DNA of 64,000 nt from DAIDKA01 sp036267975. GTDB taxonomy: Bacteria > Pseudomonadota > Gammaproteobacteria > Steroidobacterales > Steroidobacteraceae. The number at the start of each line of letters is the position of its first letter. Within the stretch, counting starts at the first letter, position 1. Location: NCBI GenBank assembly GCA_036267975.1, contig DATAVA010000049.1:42369-106368 (forward strand), given 5' to 3'. The position numbers and the translations under genes were made by a program. The notes below the pieces were generated by a model. That model did not search any database and was not told where the DNA came from. It saw only the letters and a program-made list of their open reading frames with translations. Below are positions 51,323 through 59,672 of the stretch, piece after piece.

Positions 51323-52688
51323 TCGGCCTCACGAACTGCGCGGCGTCGATGTGATGTTTCTCGAGCAGATCGTATAGCGTGGGGCGCGTGACGCCGAGAT
51401 ATTCGGCGGCGCGCGACAGATTGCCACCCGCGAGCGCCAGCGCCTGGCGGGTAGCCTGGGTTTCCGCCTTCTGGCGCGCAACGCGTAAATTCAGGTGTTC
51501 GGCGTCGCGCTGCGGGTCGGATAAATCCAGGTCCGCGGGTGTGACGACGGCGCCCTCCGCCATGATCACCGCGCCCTTGATGCGATTCTCAAGCTCACGC
51601 ACGTTACCGGGCCATTTGTAGGCCTGGATGGCACAGATCGCCTCAGGCGAAAACGCCCGCATGGGTTTGCCGAAGCGCTCGACCATCTGCTGCAGCAGCC
51701 ACTGGGCCAGCAGCACACTGTCCCCCTGCCGTTCGCGCAATGCCGGTATGCGCAGGGTCACTTCGCTGATGCGATAGTACAGATCGTCGCGGAACTTGCC
51801 GGCGGCAATGAGTGCTTCGAGATTGCGGTTGGTCGCGCACAGAATGCGCGACGCGAGCGGCACGGGCGTCCTGCCGCCGATGCGCTCGACGGTTCGCTCC
51901 TGCAGCACCCGCAGCAGCTTTGCCTGCAGTGAAGCGGGCATTTCACCCATCTCATCGAGAAAGACGGTGCCCTTGCCTGCCAATTCCAGTTTGCCCAGTG
52001 TGCGTTGTGCGGCCCCGGTGAAAGCGCCCTTCTCGTAACCGAACAGTTCACTCTCGAGCAGGTTTTCGGGGATGGCCGCGCAGTTGATGGCCACGAACGG
52101 CTCCAGTGCGCGCCCTGACAGACGGTGCAAGGCGCGCGCAACGAGTTCCTTGCCCGTGCCGCTTTCCCCGAGCACGAGTACCGTGGCGCCGGTGGGGGCT
52201 ACTTTCTCCACGGCGCGACACAAGGACCGCATGGCGTCGCTCACACCGATGATCCCTTCGAGCGCCATCGATCCGGTCTGCTCGCGCAAGCGGACGTTTT
52301 CCGCCTCCAGCTCGCGCATGCGAAACGCCCGCCGTACGACCATCGACAGCACGGTGGCATTGAGCGGCAGGTGGTAGAAGTCGGTCGCACCCAGGCCCAC
52401 GGCCTTCACGGCCAGCTCACGGCCGTTCTCGCCCGTCATGGCGACGATCTTGGTCGCCGCGGCCACGTTCAAAATCTGGCGCAGCACGCCCAAGTTTCGC
52501 GCCTCGCTGCCGGCATCGCCATCGCCGAGATCAAAGAGCACGACATCCGGCTCAAGGCGCCGGATCAGCGCGAGGGCGGATTCACCGACCGGGCTGCAGG
52601 TCACGTCAAGGTCGGCAAAGACCGCCGCAAGCTCGCCGCTGACCGCAAGGTCATCTTCGAGAATCAGAAGCTTGCGGCGCTCGCTCAT
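51309..52688 (-). CDS. PrsR-like sigma-54 response regulator (exosortase system)
   Basis: A 459-residue regulator of the PEP-CTERM-box type: receiver (acceptor Asp53, LEDD at 10-13), AAA+ with GESGTGKE and an intact GAFTGA, and Fis-type HTH (LSRAAEYLGVTRPTLYDLLEKH). Where receivers carry the conserved Lys the sequence reads HLPLN, with Leu107, so phosphorylation-driven switching may be impaired. It is divergent from the exosortase E/protease gene with a perfect dyad between them (52723-52745) that is a good candidate enhancer site. No PrsK-type kinase is next to it; GlrK is the nearest histidine kinase. Confidence 0.88.
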   Translation of the reverse strand: MSERRKLLILEDDLAVSGELAAVFADLDVTCSPVGESALALIRRLEPDVVLFDLGDGDAGSEARNLGVLRQILNVAAATKIVAMTGENGRELAVKAVGLGATDFYHLPLNATVLSMVVRRAFRMRELEAENVRLREQTGSMALEGIIGVSDAMRSLCRAVEKVAPTGATVLVLGESGTGKELVARALHRLSGRALEPFVAINCAAIPENLLESELFGYEKGAFTGAAQRTLGKLELAGKGTVFLDEMGEMPASLQAKLLRVLQERTVERIGGRTPVPLASRILCATNRNLEALIAAGKFRDDLYYRISEVTLRIPALRERQGDSVLLAQWLLQQMVERFGKPMRAFSPEAICAIQAYKWPGNVRELENRIKGAVIMAEGAVVTPADLDLSDPQRDAEHLNLRVARQKAETQATRQALALAGGNLSRAAEYLGVTRPTLYDLLEKHHIDAAQFVRPISAA

Positions 52689-52722
52689 CTGCGATGTCCA
52701 TGGCGGCGGATGATCCGCAGAA

Positions 52723-52745
52723 ACTTTACAACTGAGCTGTAAAGT
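52723..52745. promoter_or_regulatory. Dyad between PrsR-like regulator and exosortase genes
   Basis: ACTTTACA and TGTAAAGT are perfect 8-bp arms separated by 7 nt. They sit 70 bp before the exosortase ATG and 35 bp before the divergent regulator ATG. Fis-type HTH activators bind dyads of this size, so it may be an enhancer or autorepression site. Confidence 0.6.
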
Positions 52746-52815
52746 GCGGGCCGGCAATGCCGGGAACTGTGCCACCCATCACATTGCGACGGCGCGCCGC
52801 GGTAGAATCGTCATT

Positions 52816-54459
52816 ATGTCGGCCACTCTCATCAACCCCTGCGCCGAGCGTCGCGGCGGAATCCCCCTCGTTTGGCGCGCAGTCCTGGTGCTGCTGCTGC
52901 TGGCCTTCGAGAAGTTCGTGCTGAATTTCCTGGTCGACTTCGATGCCGCGCAGGCAGCGACGGGACTTGGCGCGTACGTACGCGAGGCGCAGCACTGGGG
53001 ATTCCGCTGCCTGGTCACCCTGGCCGCGGCATTGGCCCTGTTCGGTTATGTGCAGGGCAATGCGCGGCTGAAGGCGCTCAATGCGCTCACGCGCGCTGCG
53101 CCGGTGAACCGGGAGTGGCTCGCGCTGCATGCGACCCTGTTCGTGCCACTCGCCGCCCTGACCTATTCGTTCTATGGCAACCACGGATTCAGCGCCCCGC
53201 TGCCGCTGCTGGCGGCCGGCTGGCTGGTGGTTGCCTCAGCCGCAGTGCTGGCGCTGCTGGCGGCCATGGCACCGTGGCGGACCTGGCGCGAGGCGGCAGC
53301 GTCACTGGGAAGCCTGTGGTACTACGCGGCCGCGGCGGCGATCGTGGCCGCCTCCGCGATGCAGTGGAGCCAGATGCTGTGGGCGCCCACCACACGCATC
53401 ACCTTCGAGCTGGTCGACCAGATTCTGCGGCCGCTGATTCCGACCCTGCGCAGCAATGCCGCCACCCAGGTGCTGGATACGGGACGCTTCGCGGTACAGA
53501 TCTCTTATCTGTGTTCCGGGCTTGAAGGCGCCGGATTGCTGCTGGCGTTCTGTTGCGCGTGGCTGCTGTATTTTCGGCGCGAGTACTATTTTCCACGGGC
53601 CCTCCTCATCATCCCCATGGGCCTCGCGTTGCTGTTCGTCCTGAACATCCTGCGCATCGCGATACTGGTGCTGATCGGCAACGCGGGCCATCCGGACATC
53701 GCCATTTACGGCTTCCATTCCCAGGCCGGCTGGATTGCCTTCAACTGCACTGCCGCGGGCATCGTTTTCCTCAGCCGTCGCAGTCCGTGGCTATGCCGCG
53801 TGCCCGCGAGCACTACGGCGCACCGTGAATCGTACAATCCGACCGCCGCCTACCTGGTGCCGCTGCTCGCCATTCTGGCCACTGGAATGCTCAGCAAGGC
53901 GGCATCCGGGCGCTTTGAAACCTTATACCCGCTGCGCCTCGTCGCGGCGGCACTGGCCATCTGGTACTTCCGCGGCCGCTTGCGAACGCTGGATTGGCGC
54001 TTCAGTTGGCGTGCGGTTGTCGCAGGCGCTGTCGTCTTTGCGATGTGGGTAATCGTCGCGCATCTGTTCACCGCGCCGCACGCAATCCCCGTCCAACTGG
54101 CAGCCATGTCGCCCGTGGCGCGCGTGAGCTGGATCACGATGCGTGCCCTGGCCGCCATCATCACGGTGCCCATTGCAGAGGAGCTGGGTTACCGCGGCTA
54201 TCTGATGCGCCGCCTTCGGTCCGCAGATTTTGAAGCAGTCCGATTCGCGGACGTTGGCTGGAAAGGCCTGGCGATCAGCGCCATTGTCTTTGGCGTCGCG
54301 CACGGCGCGCTGTGGTTGCCGGGCATCGCAGCGGGCCTGGTCTATGGACTGCTGCCGATGCGCACCGCGCGCTTCGGAGAAGCGGTGGCCGCACACGCGA
54401 CGACCAATGTGCTGATTGCGGTCTGCGTGCTGAGTGCGCAGCAGTGGCAATTATGGTGA
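52816..54459 (+). CDS. xrtE: Exosortase E / CPBP protease, VPEID-CTERM system
   Basis: A 547-residue multi-spanning protein with two catalytic halves. Exosortase: Cys233 (QISYLCSGLEG), Arg280 (LNILRIAIL) and His301 (YGFHSQAG) form the transpeptidase-like triad. CPBP-type intramembrane protease: EELGYRGY (Glu455, Glu456, Arg460), FGVAHG and HATTNV. This fusion and its size are the diagnostic features of exosortase E/protease. It should cleave and reattach the VPEID-CTERM protein encoded 140 bp downstream, in the inner membrane on the way to the surface. ATG 52816 is chosen because the extended frame adds a non-conserved segment. Confidence 0.95.
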   Translation: MSATLINPCAERRGGIPLVWRAVLVLLLLAFEKFVLNFLVDFDAAQAATGLGAYVREAQHWGFRCLVTLAAALALFGYVQGNARLKALNALTRAAPVNREWLALHATLFVPLAALTYSFYGNHGFSAPLPLLAAGWLVVASAAVLALLAAMAPWRTWREAAASLGSLWYYAAAAAIVAASAMQWSQMLWAPTTRITFELVDQILRPLIPTLRSNAATQVLDTGRFAVQISYLCSGLEGAGLLLAFCCAWLLYFRREYYFPRALLIIPMGLALLFVLNILRIAILVLIGNAGHPDIAIYGFHSQAGWIAFNCTAAGIVFLSRRSPWLCRVPASTTAHRESYNPTAAYLVPLLAILATGMLSKAASGRFETLYPLRLVAAALAIWYFRGRLRTLDWRFSWRAVVAGAVVFAMWVIVAHLFTAPHAIPVQLAAMSPVARVSWITMRALAAIITVPIAEELGYRGYLMRRLRSADFEAVRFADVGWKGLAISAIVFGVAHGALWLPGIAAGLVYGLLPMRTARFGEAVAAHATTNVLIAVCVLSAQQWQLW

Positions 54460-54558
54460 ATGGCCGCGAAAATGTGACGTGATTCCCAATTCTGGGCGAT
54501 TGTTTTTTACATATCAGCGCAACGCACCAAAAGTCGTTTCCGATTGGCGACATCCCAC

Positions 54559-54583
54559 TATGATTACTGCGCATGACGCAGTA
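54559..54583 (+). promoter_or_regulatory. Promoter -10 and 7-bp hairpin before VPEID-CTERM gene
   Basis: TATGAT (54559-54564) resembles a -10 box, but no good -35 is visible. It is followed by a perfect stem TACTGCG / CGCAGTA with loop CATGA (54565-54583). The hairpin lies 15 nt before the ATG at 54599 and could be an operator or an RNA element in the leader. Confidence 0.5.
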
Positions 54584-54598
54584 GCTCGGAGAATAACG

Positions 54599-54820
54599 AT
54601 GTCGAAGTTCCTTGGAATATTGATCCTGTCCTTAGGGGTGGCGAGCGCGGCCAACGCGTTCGGCATGCGTGCCTCGTCGACGTACTCGCACGAAGCCGTG
54701 ACGCCGTCTCAGACGACGCCGACAGCCGCACCGGAGATCGATCCGGCGAGCGCCATCGGCGCCTTTACGCTGCTCAGCGCAGGTCTCTTAGTGATTCGCG
54801 GTCGCCGCGCCAGCAAGTAG
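54599..54820 (+). CDS. VPEID-CTERM sorting substrate
   Basis: A 73-residue secreted protein. Signal peptide 1-20 (ending SAANA), mature part 21-43 (9 of 23 residues are Ser or Thr), sorting motif APEID at 44-48, transmembrane segment 50-66 and basic tail RGRRASK. The layout matches the VPEID-CTERM family with Ala in place of Val. It is the only visible substrate for exosortase E, and the surface product would be a peptide of roughly 23 residues, probably O-glycosylated. GGAG lies 7 nt before ATG 54599. Confidence 0.92.
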   Translation: MSKFLGILILSLGVASAANAFGMRASSTYSHEAVTPSQTTPTAAPEIDPASAIGAFTLLSAGLLVIRGRRASK

Positions 54821-54829
54821 GCCCAGCGC

Positions 54830-54861
54830 AATTCGGTCCGCGCCGGCGGACCGAATTCTTT
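54830..54861 (+). terminator. Terminator after VPEID-CTERM gene
   Basis: A perfect 12-bp stem (AATTCGGTCCGC / GCGGACCGAATT) with loop GCCG, followed by CTTT. The short T run makes it moderate on the plus strand; it may serve both converging genes. Confidence 0.7.
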
Positions 54862-54875
54862 ACGACCGCATAGGC

Positions 54876-55259
54876 TCAGTCCGGAACGAAGAATTCCGCG
54901 TACGAGACAATCTGCGCGCCTTCGAATTCCACCAGATCGACGAATTCGGTTTTAACCCGGGTCCCCGTGATCCGCGAATGCACGCTCGCACTCCAGTGCA
55001 CGGCGGCGCGATCCCCGTCCACCAGCAGGGACAGCACCTGATGATCCGCAAGCCTGAAGGTTTTCACCAGCATCGATAACCAGGGACGCACCGCCGGCAT
55101 TCCCTGCTCGGCGATCGCGATCGGCTTGCCCTCGCTGGTGCCCGCAATGCGAAACTGTACCTGCGGCGCAAATACACCGCATAGCCTGTCGAGCGGCCCG
55201 TTCATGCGCGCGTCGTACAGCTCGCGCAAGCACCGCTCCAGTGTCGGACGATCAGTCAT
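54876..55259 (-). CDS. SnoaL-like (NTF2-fold) protein
   Basis: A 127-residue SnoaL-like protein: LERCLRELYDARMNGPLDRL, FAPQVQFRIAGTSEGKPI, AAVHWSASVHSRITGTRVKTEFVDLVEFEGAQIVSYAEFFVPD. NTF2-fold proteins include polyketide cyclases and ketosteroid isomerases, but the catalytic acids cannot be identified with confidence. It overlaps the upstream alpha/beta hydrolase gene by 4 nt and belongs to the same operon. Confidence 0.83.
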   Translation of the reverse strand: MTDRPTLERCLRELYDARMNGPLDRLCGVFAPQVQFRIAGTSEGKPIAIAEQGMPAVRPWLSMLVKTFRLADHQVLSLLVDGDRAAVHWSASVHSRITGTRVKTEFVDLVEFEGAQIVSYAEFFVPD

Positions 55260-56206
55260 CTGCTATTCCTTACCGTGAGCATGGCGCGGATGTCGCTACC
55301 AATGAGATGCCAGGCGGTCGCTGCGGACGGAATGACCTTTTCCATCCCGTAAAACAGATGAATCATACCCGGGTGGCAGGTGTACCGCGTGGCGACCCCG
55401 GCCTGCAGCAGCCGCTCAGCGTACAGGCGTCCCTCGTCCCGCAGCGGGTCAAACTCCGCGGTATGGATGCACGCGGGCGGTAACCCGCCGACGCTGGCAG
55501 CCCGCAGCGGCGAAACGCGCGGATCAGAGGCGGGTATCGTCCCATCCAGATAGTGTTTCAGGTCGTGGTCCAGCGTGGCCTCATCGATCAGATAGCCGGC
55601 GCAAAGCCGCTGGCGCGAATCGGTCTGGCCGGCCAGATCCATGATCGGGCACAACAGGATCTGCAGCGCCAAAGCCTTGCTGCCCTGCCCCGCGAGGTGC
55701 TGAACGACGACGGCCGCGAGGGTGGCACCCGCCGAATCGCCACAGATTCCCAGCTGCGCGGGGTCGACGCCAAAGTCAACGGCATGCGCCGCAATGAAAG
55801 TTGTGGCGGCGATACCATCGGCAATGGCCGCGGGAAAACGATGTTCCGGTGCCAAACGGTAATCCACTGCGAGCACCCGGCAGGCACTCGCCTGGCATAG
55901 GGATCGGCAGATCCCATCGTGCGACTCCAGGCTCCCTGCAACGAGCCCACCACCATGAAAATACACGAGCCCCGGCAGCAGTCCCGCTGGCGCCTCGAGC
56001 GGGGTGAAGATCCGTATCCGCAGCGGCGCGCCAGGTTGGGGAAGGACCGTTTCCTCGACCTTTCCGACCGGCACCGAAGCGCCCGAGAAATCCAGCATGT
56101 GATGCAGCGCGGCACGACGTTCCGCAACCGAGAGGGTCAATGCGTTCGGAGGATTCAAGGCCGCGAGCCTGTCGAGAAACCGCTTGGCGCGCTGATCGAG
56201 TGGCAT
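55256..56206 (-). CDS. Alpha/beta hydrolase (hormone-sensitive-lipase family)
   Basis: A 316-residue esterase: VYFHGGGLVAGSLESHDG (oxyanion HGGG), CGDSAGATLAAVV (nucleophile Ser), EFDPLRDEG (Asp) and CHPGMIHLFYG (His). HSL-family enzymes hydrolyse small esters. ATG 56206 is chosen; a longer frame begins at 56269. It overlaps the SnoaL-like gene by 4 nt. It is read after the amino acid:carrier protein ligase gene (26 nt gap) and could act as the thioesterase-like or product-release partner of that pathway, which is inference. Confidence 0.87.
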   Translation of the reverse strand: MPLDQRAKRFLDRLAALNPPNALTLSVAERRAALHHMLDFSGASVPVGKVEETVLPQPGAPLRIRIFTPLEAPAGLLPGLVYFHGGGLVAGSLESHDGICRSLCQASACRVLAVDYRLAPEHRFPAAIADGIAATTFIAAHAVDFGVDPAQLGICGDSAGATLAAVVVQHLAGQGSKALALQILLCPIMDLAGQTDSRQRLCAGYLIDEATLDHDLKHYLDGTIPASDPRVSPLRAASVGGLPPACIHTAEFDPLRDEGRLYAERLLQAGVATRYTCHPGMIHLFYGMEKVIPSAATAWHLIGSDIRAMLTVRNSR

Positions 56207-56232
56207 TCGAGAACCGGCCGTTGGGTCAGGAC

Positions 56233-57156
56233 CTAAAAGCCCAAGACATGCCGGACATCGGTCGGCCATTTCGCAATGTCAACGCCGTGAATGCAGAACA
56301 AGGCGACGGCCAGGCGATCCATGCCAAATGCCACACAGGAGGTATGCGCGACCTCGCCATTTGCGCTCGTTATGCCCCACACCTCGCCGAAGTGCTCCTT
56401 GTGGTAATTGAAGCTCATACAGGCGGTCGGCGCTGCCCCCGGATGATAAGGAATCAGCAACTCGAACTTCAGTGCGTTCTGCCGTTGGGCGACCGCCATG
56501 ATCTGCCCGACCCGGCCGAAGAAGGGATCATTCGCCACATCAAGCTCGCCGGGCAGGCCGAGACGGCCCGCGAACTCGCGGGCGCGGGCCATCCACCCTT
56601 CACGGAATTCGGCAATCTGGGCCGGCGTACCAATGCGGACGAATTCACGCATGCGAAAGGACTGCAGGCGGCTGAGTGCCTGCGATGGCTCATGTCGGAA
56701 GCAGGTGGCTTCGACGTCGAACACCAGTCCCGCCTCGGGCAGTGGGCCGCGGGCGGCAACCAGCGGATACGTCGGGTAGCAGGCCGCCGGCGAAAGCACC
56801 AGGTCGGCGGCCGACAGGGATTGGGTCCAGTCCCCGCCCGTCGCATAGGCGTCCGCCGCGGCGTGGATTTCAGCCGCCGTGCCGTGCAGTGCGCACACGC
56901 ACCCGAGGAGATTCGGGAAGCTGCTCAGGTAGCCGGATTTCTCGAGCTGCTGGCGGCTCATGACTGGAGGGAACCGGAGGATTTCCGCCCGCGGATCGCG
57001 TTGCGCCGAGATATACGTGCGCAGCCGCTCGACGACATCTTCGTAGGCGCCGGTGCGCGCATAGACGCCATCGACCCCCAGCTTGTGAAAGATGGCCGCC
57101 CCAACCCGCTCGAGCAGGTCGGCATGTTCGGCCGCGGAAGTCTCATTGCTGGTCAT
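56233..57156 (-). CDS. Amino acid:carrier-protein ligase (seryl-tRNA-synthetase paralogue)
   Basis: A 307-residue class II synthetase-like protein without a tRNA-binding arm. YLSSFPNLLGCVCALHG, VFDVEATCFRHEPS, QSFRMREFVRIGT and HTSCVAFGMDRLAVALF (motif 3 type, with Cys) match the amino acid:[carrier protein] ligases described from Bradyrhizobium and Agrobacterium, where three residues bind Zn and glycine or alanine is loaded on a phosphopantetheinyl carrier. A carrier protein and an acyl-CoA-dehydrogenase-like gene are adjacent. ATG 57156; the longer frame runs into the next gene. It is not a normal aminoacyl-tRNA synthetase. Confidence 0.9.
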   Translation of the reverse strand: MTSNETSAAEHADLLERVGAAIFHKLGVDGVYARTGAYEDVVERLRTYISAQRDPRAEILRFPPVMSRQQLEKSGYLSSFPNLLGCVCALHGTAAEIHAAADAYATGGDWTQSLSAADLVLSPAACYPTYPLVAARGPLPEAGLVFDVEATCFRHEPSQALSRLQSFRMREFVRIGTPAQIAEFREGWMARAREFAGRLGLPGELDVANDPFFGRVGQIMAVAQRQNALKFELLIPYHPGAAPTACMSFNYHKEHFGEVWGITSANGEVAHTSCVAFGMDRLAVALFCIHGVDIAKWPTDVRHVLGF

Positions 57157-57173
57157 GATTGATCCGCCTCGCA

Positions 57174-58352
57174 CTAGTCGTGCACGGAGGCAGGAACGGG
57201 CGTCACGAGCGCCGTCCCGGCCAGGTTGGCGAGGATGCGCTCGTTGTTGATCATGATCGGCGAGGACAGCACATCGCGCAGGCTGCGCTCGATACTGAAA
57301 TCCCCATCGCGCCGATAGCCGGACAAACCGCACACCCGCATGGCCGCCAGCACGATGGCAACCGCCATTTCGGACGCTTCGACCTTGGTGAGCGTAATCA
57401 ACGACTGGAATTCCAACGTCGCCAGCGCCTTCGGATCGTTCATGTCGCGTTCGTACACGCGCATCGAATTGCCCAGCATCGCGCGCAGCGTGCGCAGCGA
57501 AGAGAGAACCTTGGTGAATTGCGGCGCCCCCGGTGGCAGTTGGCCCCCCGCCTGCCGGGCGGCCTGGCGGATGAATGCCTGGGCGCGGATCGTAGCGCCC
57601 GCGGCGATGCCGGCCCACACCGAAGCCCACAACAGATGCGCGGTCGGCACCATCGTCTGCGGATGGATGATTTCGTAGGCGTCCGGAACGATCTGATCGG
57701 CGGTACCGGTAGCCTTCAGGAGGTATCCTTCGCTGCAGGTGCCGCGCATGCCCATGGTGTCCCAGCCTTGCAGGCGACTGAGGCTGTAGTCGCTTTTCAG
57801 GAAGGCGACCAGTACCTGATCCGTTCCGACGGCATCCGCGGAGCGCCGCGCGGTGGTGACGATGCCATCCGCATAGGCGCCGTATGAGATCACGCTCGCG
57901 CGGCGCTCCAGGCTGATGCGATCGGCTTGATATTCGACTGGCGCCTCGCTGGAACGAACGTTGCCACCGTTTTGACCCTCGGTCGTCGAGGAGGCCAGCA
58001 ACAGCTGCTCGGCACACAGGCGGCGCAGCAGCGTCTCGAGCGTGCGGTTATCGCGTTTGTGACGCAGCAGGCAGGCCGTCTTGATCTGATGCATCGCGAA
58101 AATCATGGCGGTCGAAGCGCACGCCTGCCCCAGCTGGTAGCACACATCTCCGACCTGCGAGATCGTTGCGCCTTCGCCGCCCAGTGCGGTCGGCACCATA
58201 ATCCCCAGCAAGTGCTGGGCCTTGATGGCGGCGAAGCTTTCCGCGGGAAAGCGCGCTTCCGCATCGACCGCCACCGCGTGCTTTGCGGCTACGACTGCAG
58301 CCTCGGCGGCGCGCCTGGTGAACTCGCCGTGACCCTGTTCTGATGGCTGCAT
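57174..58352 (-). CDS. Acyl-CoA-dehydrogenase-like flavoprotein
   Basis: A 392-residue acyl-CoA dehydrogenase family protein: helical N-terminal (LLGIMVPTALGGEGATISQVGDVCYQLGQACASTAMIFAMH), middle domain (LLASSTTEGQNGGNVRSSEAPVEY, DTMGMRGTCSEGYLL) and C-terminal helical region. In pyrrole and related pathways such flavoproteins oxidise amino acids tethered to a carrier protein. It lies 17 nt before the ligase gene, so the enzyme may oxidise the aminoacyl-S-carrier; the catalytic base was not located with certainty. Divergent from the MetA-like gene. Confidence 0.87.
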   Translation of the reverse strand: MQPSEQGHGEFTRRAAEAAVVAAKHAVAVDAEARFPAESFAAIKAQHLLGIMVPTALGGEGATISQVGDVCYQLGQACASTAMIFAMHQIKTACLLRHKRDNRTLETLLRRLCAEQLLLASSTTEGQNGGNVRSSEAPVEYQADRISLERRASVISYGAYADGIVTTARRSADAVGTDQVLVAFLKSDYSLSRLQGWDTMGMRGTCSEGYLLKATGTADQIVPDAYEIIHPQTMVPTAHLLWASVWAGIAAGATIRAQAFIRQAARQAGGQLPPGAPQFTKVLSSLRTLRAMLGNSMRVYERDMNDPKALATLEFQSLITLTKVEASEMAVAIVLAAMRVCGLSGYRRDGDFSIERSLRDVLSSPIMINNERILANLAGTALVTPVPASVHD

Positions 58353-58439
58353 AAGGTGATCCCTATCACTGTTTTCGTTCTGCCCAACCGATACCTTACT
58401 GACTGCCTCCCACTAAGTAAAAGCCTTCTCCGCCGCTGT

Positions 58440-59351
58440 ATGACCGATCTCACAGTTGGCCTGATCAACAACATGCCGGATTCGGCATTCGAGGCAACTG
58501 AGACGCAGTTTCGCACACTGCTCACAGCTGCCGCGGCGCAGCCATTGGAATTGCGGCTCACCGGTTTGGCCGAAATTGCGCGCGGCGATGCCGTCGCGGC
58601 GCGCATTGCGCAGGACTATTGGCCGATCGAGGATTTCCTGCGCGAGCCGCCGGATGCGCTGATCGTGACCGGCACCGAACCGGTTGCGGCTGATCTTCGC
58701 GATGAGCCCTATTGGGCGCGTTTTGCCCAGCTGGTGGACTGGTCGAGCACGAGCGGATTGCCCAGCATCTGGTCATGCCTCGCCGCGCATGCCGCGGTGC
58801 TGCATTTATCGGGCATCGAGCGCCAACGCCTGGGACACAAATGCTTTGGCGTCTTCGAGCACAGCGTCAGCGCCGACCATCCCTTGACGGGCAACATCAA
58901 GGCGCCGCTCGCCACCCCGCATTCGCGCTGGAACGATCTGCCGGTGGCCAAACTCAAGCAGGCCGGCTACACGATCGTGAGCGAGTGCCAGGAGACCGGT
59001 GCCAATGTCTTCGCGGCGCACCGGGGCGGTGCCACGATGGTCTTCATGCAGGGCCACCCGGAATACCAGAGCGAGACGCTGCTGAAGGAGTACCGCCGCG
59101 ACATTGGCCGGTTCGTGCGCGGCCGCCAGCCGTTCTATCCGACCCTTCCACATGGCTACTTTTCACCGGCTTCTCTGGCGCTGCTCGAAGACTTTCGCCG
59201 ACGCGCCGAAGCCCATCGCGGCCCCAGAATTATGTCGAATTTCCCGGAAGCCGAGGTCAGGGCAAATCTCACGCAGCCGTGGCGCGAAGGAACGATTCAG
59301 CTGTACCGCAATTGGCTGGAATCGGTGGAAATCGGCAAGCGCGGACAGTGA
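58440..59351 (+). CDS. MetA-like homoserine O-acyltransferase
   Basis: A 303-residue MetA/HTS-fold acyltransferase: LINNMPDSAFEATETQFRTLL, VTGTEPVAADLRDEPYW, SIWSCLAAHAAVLHLSGIER (Cys nucleophile), MQGHPEYQSETLLKEYRRDI (His and Glu). It normally transfers succinyl or acetyl from CoA to homoserine in methionine synthesis. It is 1.8 kb from a MetY-like sulfhydrylase, so both could supply methionine; alternatively they were recruited into the carrier-protein pathway. ATG 58440 is chosen because the start motif follows. Confidence 0.85.
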   Translation: MTDLTVGLINNMPDSAFEATETQFRTLLTAAAAQPLELRLTGLAEIARGDAVAARIAQDYWPIEDFLREPPDALIVTGTEPVAADLRDEPYWARFAQLVDWSSTSGLPSIWSCLAAHAAVLHLSGIERQRLGHKCFGVFEHSVSADHPLTGNIKAPLATPHSRWNDLPVAKLKQAGYTIVSECQETGANVFAAHRGGATMVFMQGHPEYQSETLLKEYRRDIGRFVRGRQPFYPTLPHGYFSPASLALLEDFRRRAEAHRGPRIMSNFPEAEVRANLTQPWREGTIQLYRNWLESVEIGKRGQ

Positions 59352-59375
59352 CGCAGCAATTTCAGGAATGTTATC

Positions 59376-59672
59376 ATGACAGCCATGCACGAGCCCGAGC
59401 CCCAACACCGAAGCCTGACCATCCGTGAGCGTCTGTTGGGGTTGGTCAGGCAGATCCTGGGACCGCCGGCCTCGGGACGCCCGCTGCCCATCGATGCCCG
59501 TCTCAACGACCTGGGAATGAGCTCCATCAAGATGGTCAATCTGATGCTCAGCGTGGAGTCCGAGTTCGACATCGCGATTCCGCAAGGCGAGATCACTCCG
59601 GAGAATTTCGCCTCACTGGCCTCGATTGAAGCGCTGATATCCCGGATGCTCGAGGCCGGTTCCAACGCCTAG
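59376..59672 (+). CDS. Stand-alone acyl/aminoacyl carrier protein
   Basis: A 98-residue carrier protein: RERLLGLVRQILG, LNDLGMSSIKMVNLMLSVESEFDIAIP. The phosphopantetheine attachment is Ser50 (SSIKM instead of the usual DSL). A single carrier with an amino acid ligase in reach suggests it accepts an aminoacyl group. Its 3' end overlaps the convergent decarboxylase by 4 nt, and it follows the MetA-like gene after 24 nt in the same direction. Confidence 0.9.
   Translation: MTAMHEPEPQHRSLTIRERLLGLVRQILGPPASGRPLPIDARLNDLGMSSIKMVNLMLSVESEFDIAIPQGEITPENFASLASIEALISRMLEAGSNA

Noticed and set aside
52803..52816. TAGAAT before the exosortase ATG suggesting a leaderless mRNA
   Set aside because: No -35 at the right spacing (TTGCGA is only 13 nt away), so the promoter cannot be placed.
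54461..54476. Sigma-54-like -24/-12 element upstream of the VPEID gene (TGGCC...TG)
   Set aside because: The -12 element lacks the invariant GC, so it is too weak to call even though a sigma-54 activator is encoded nearby.
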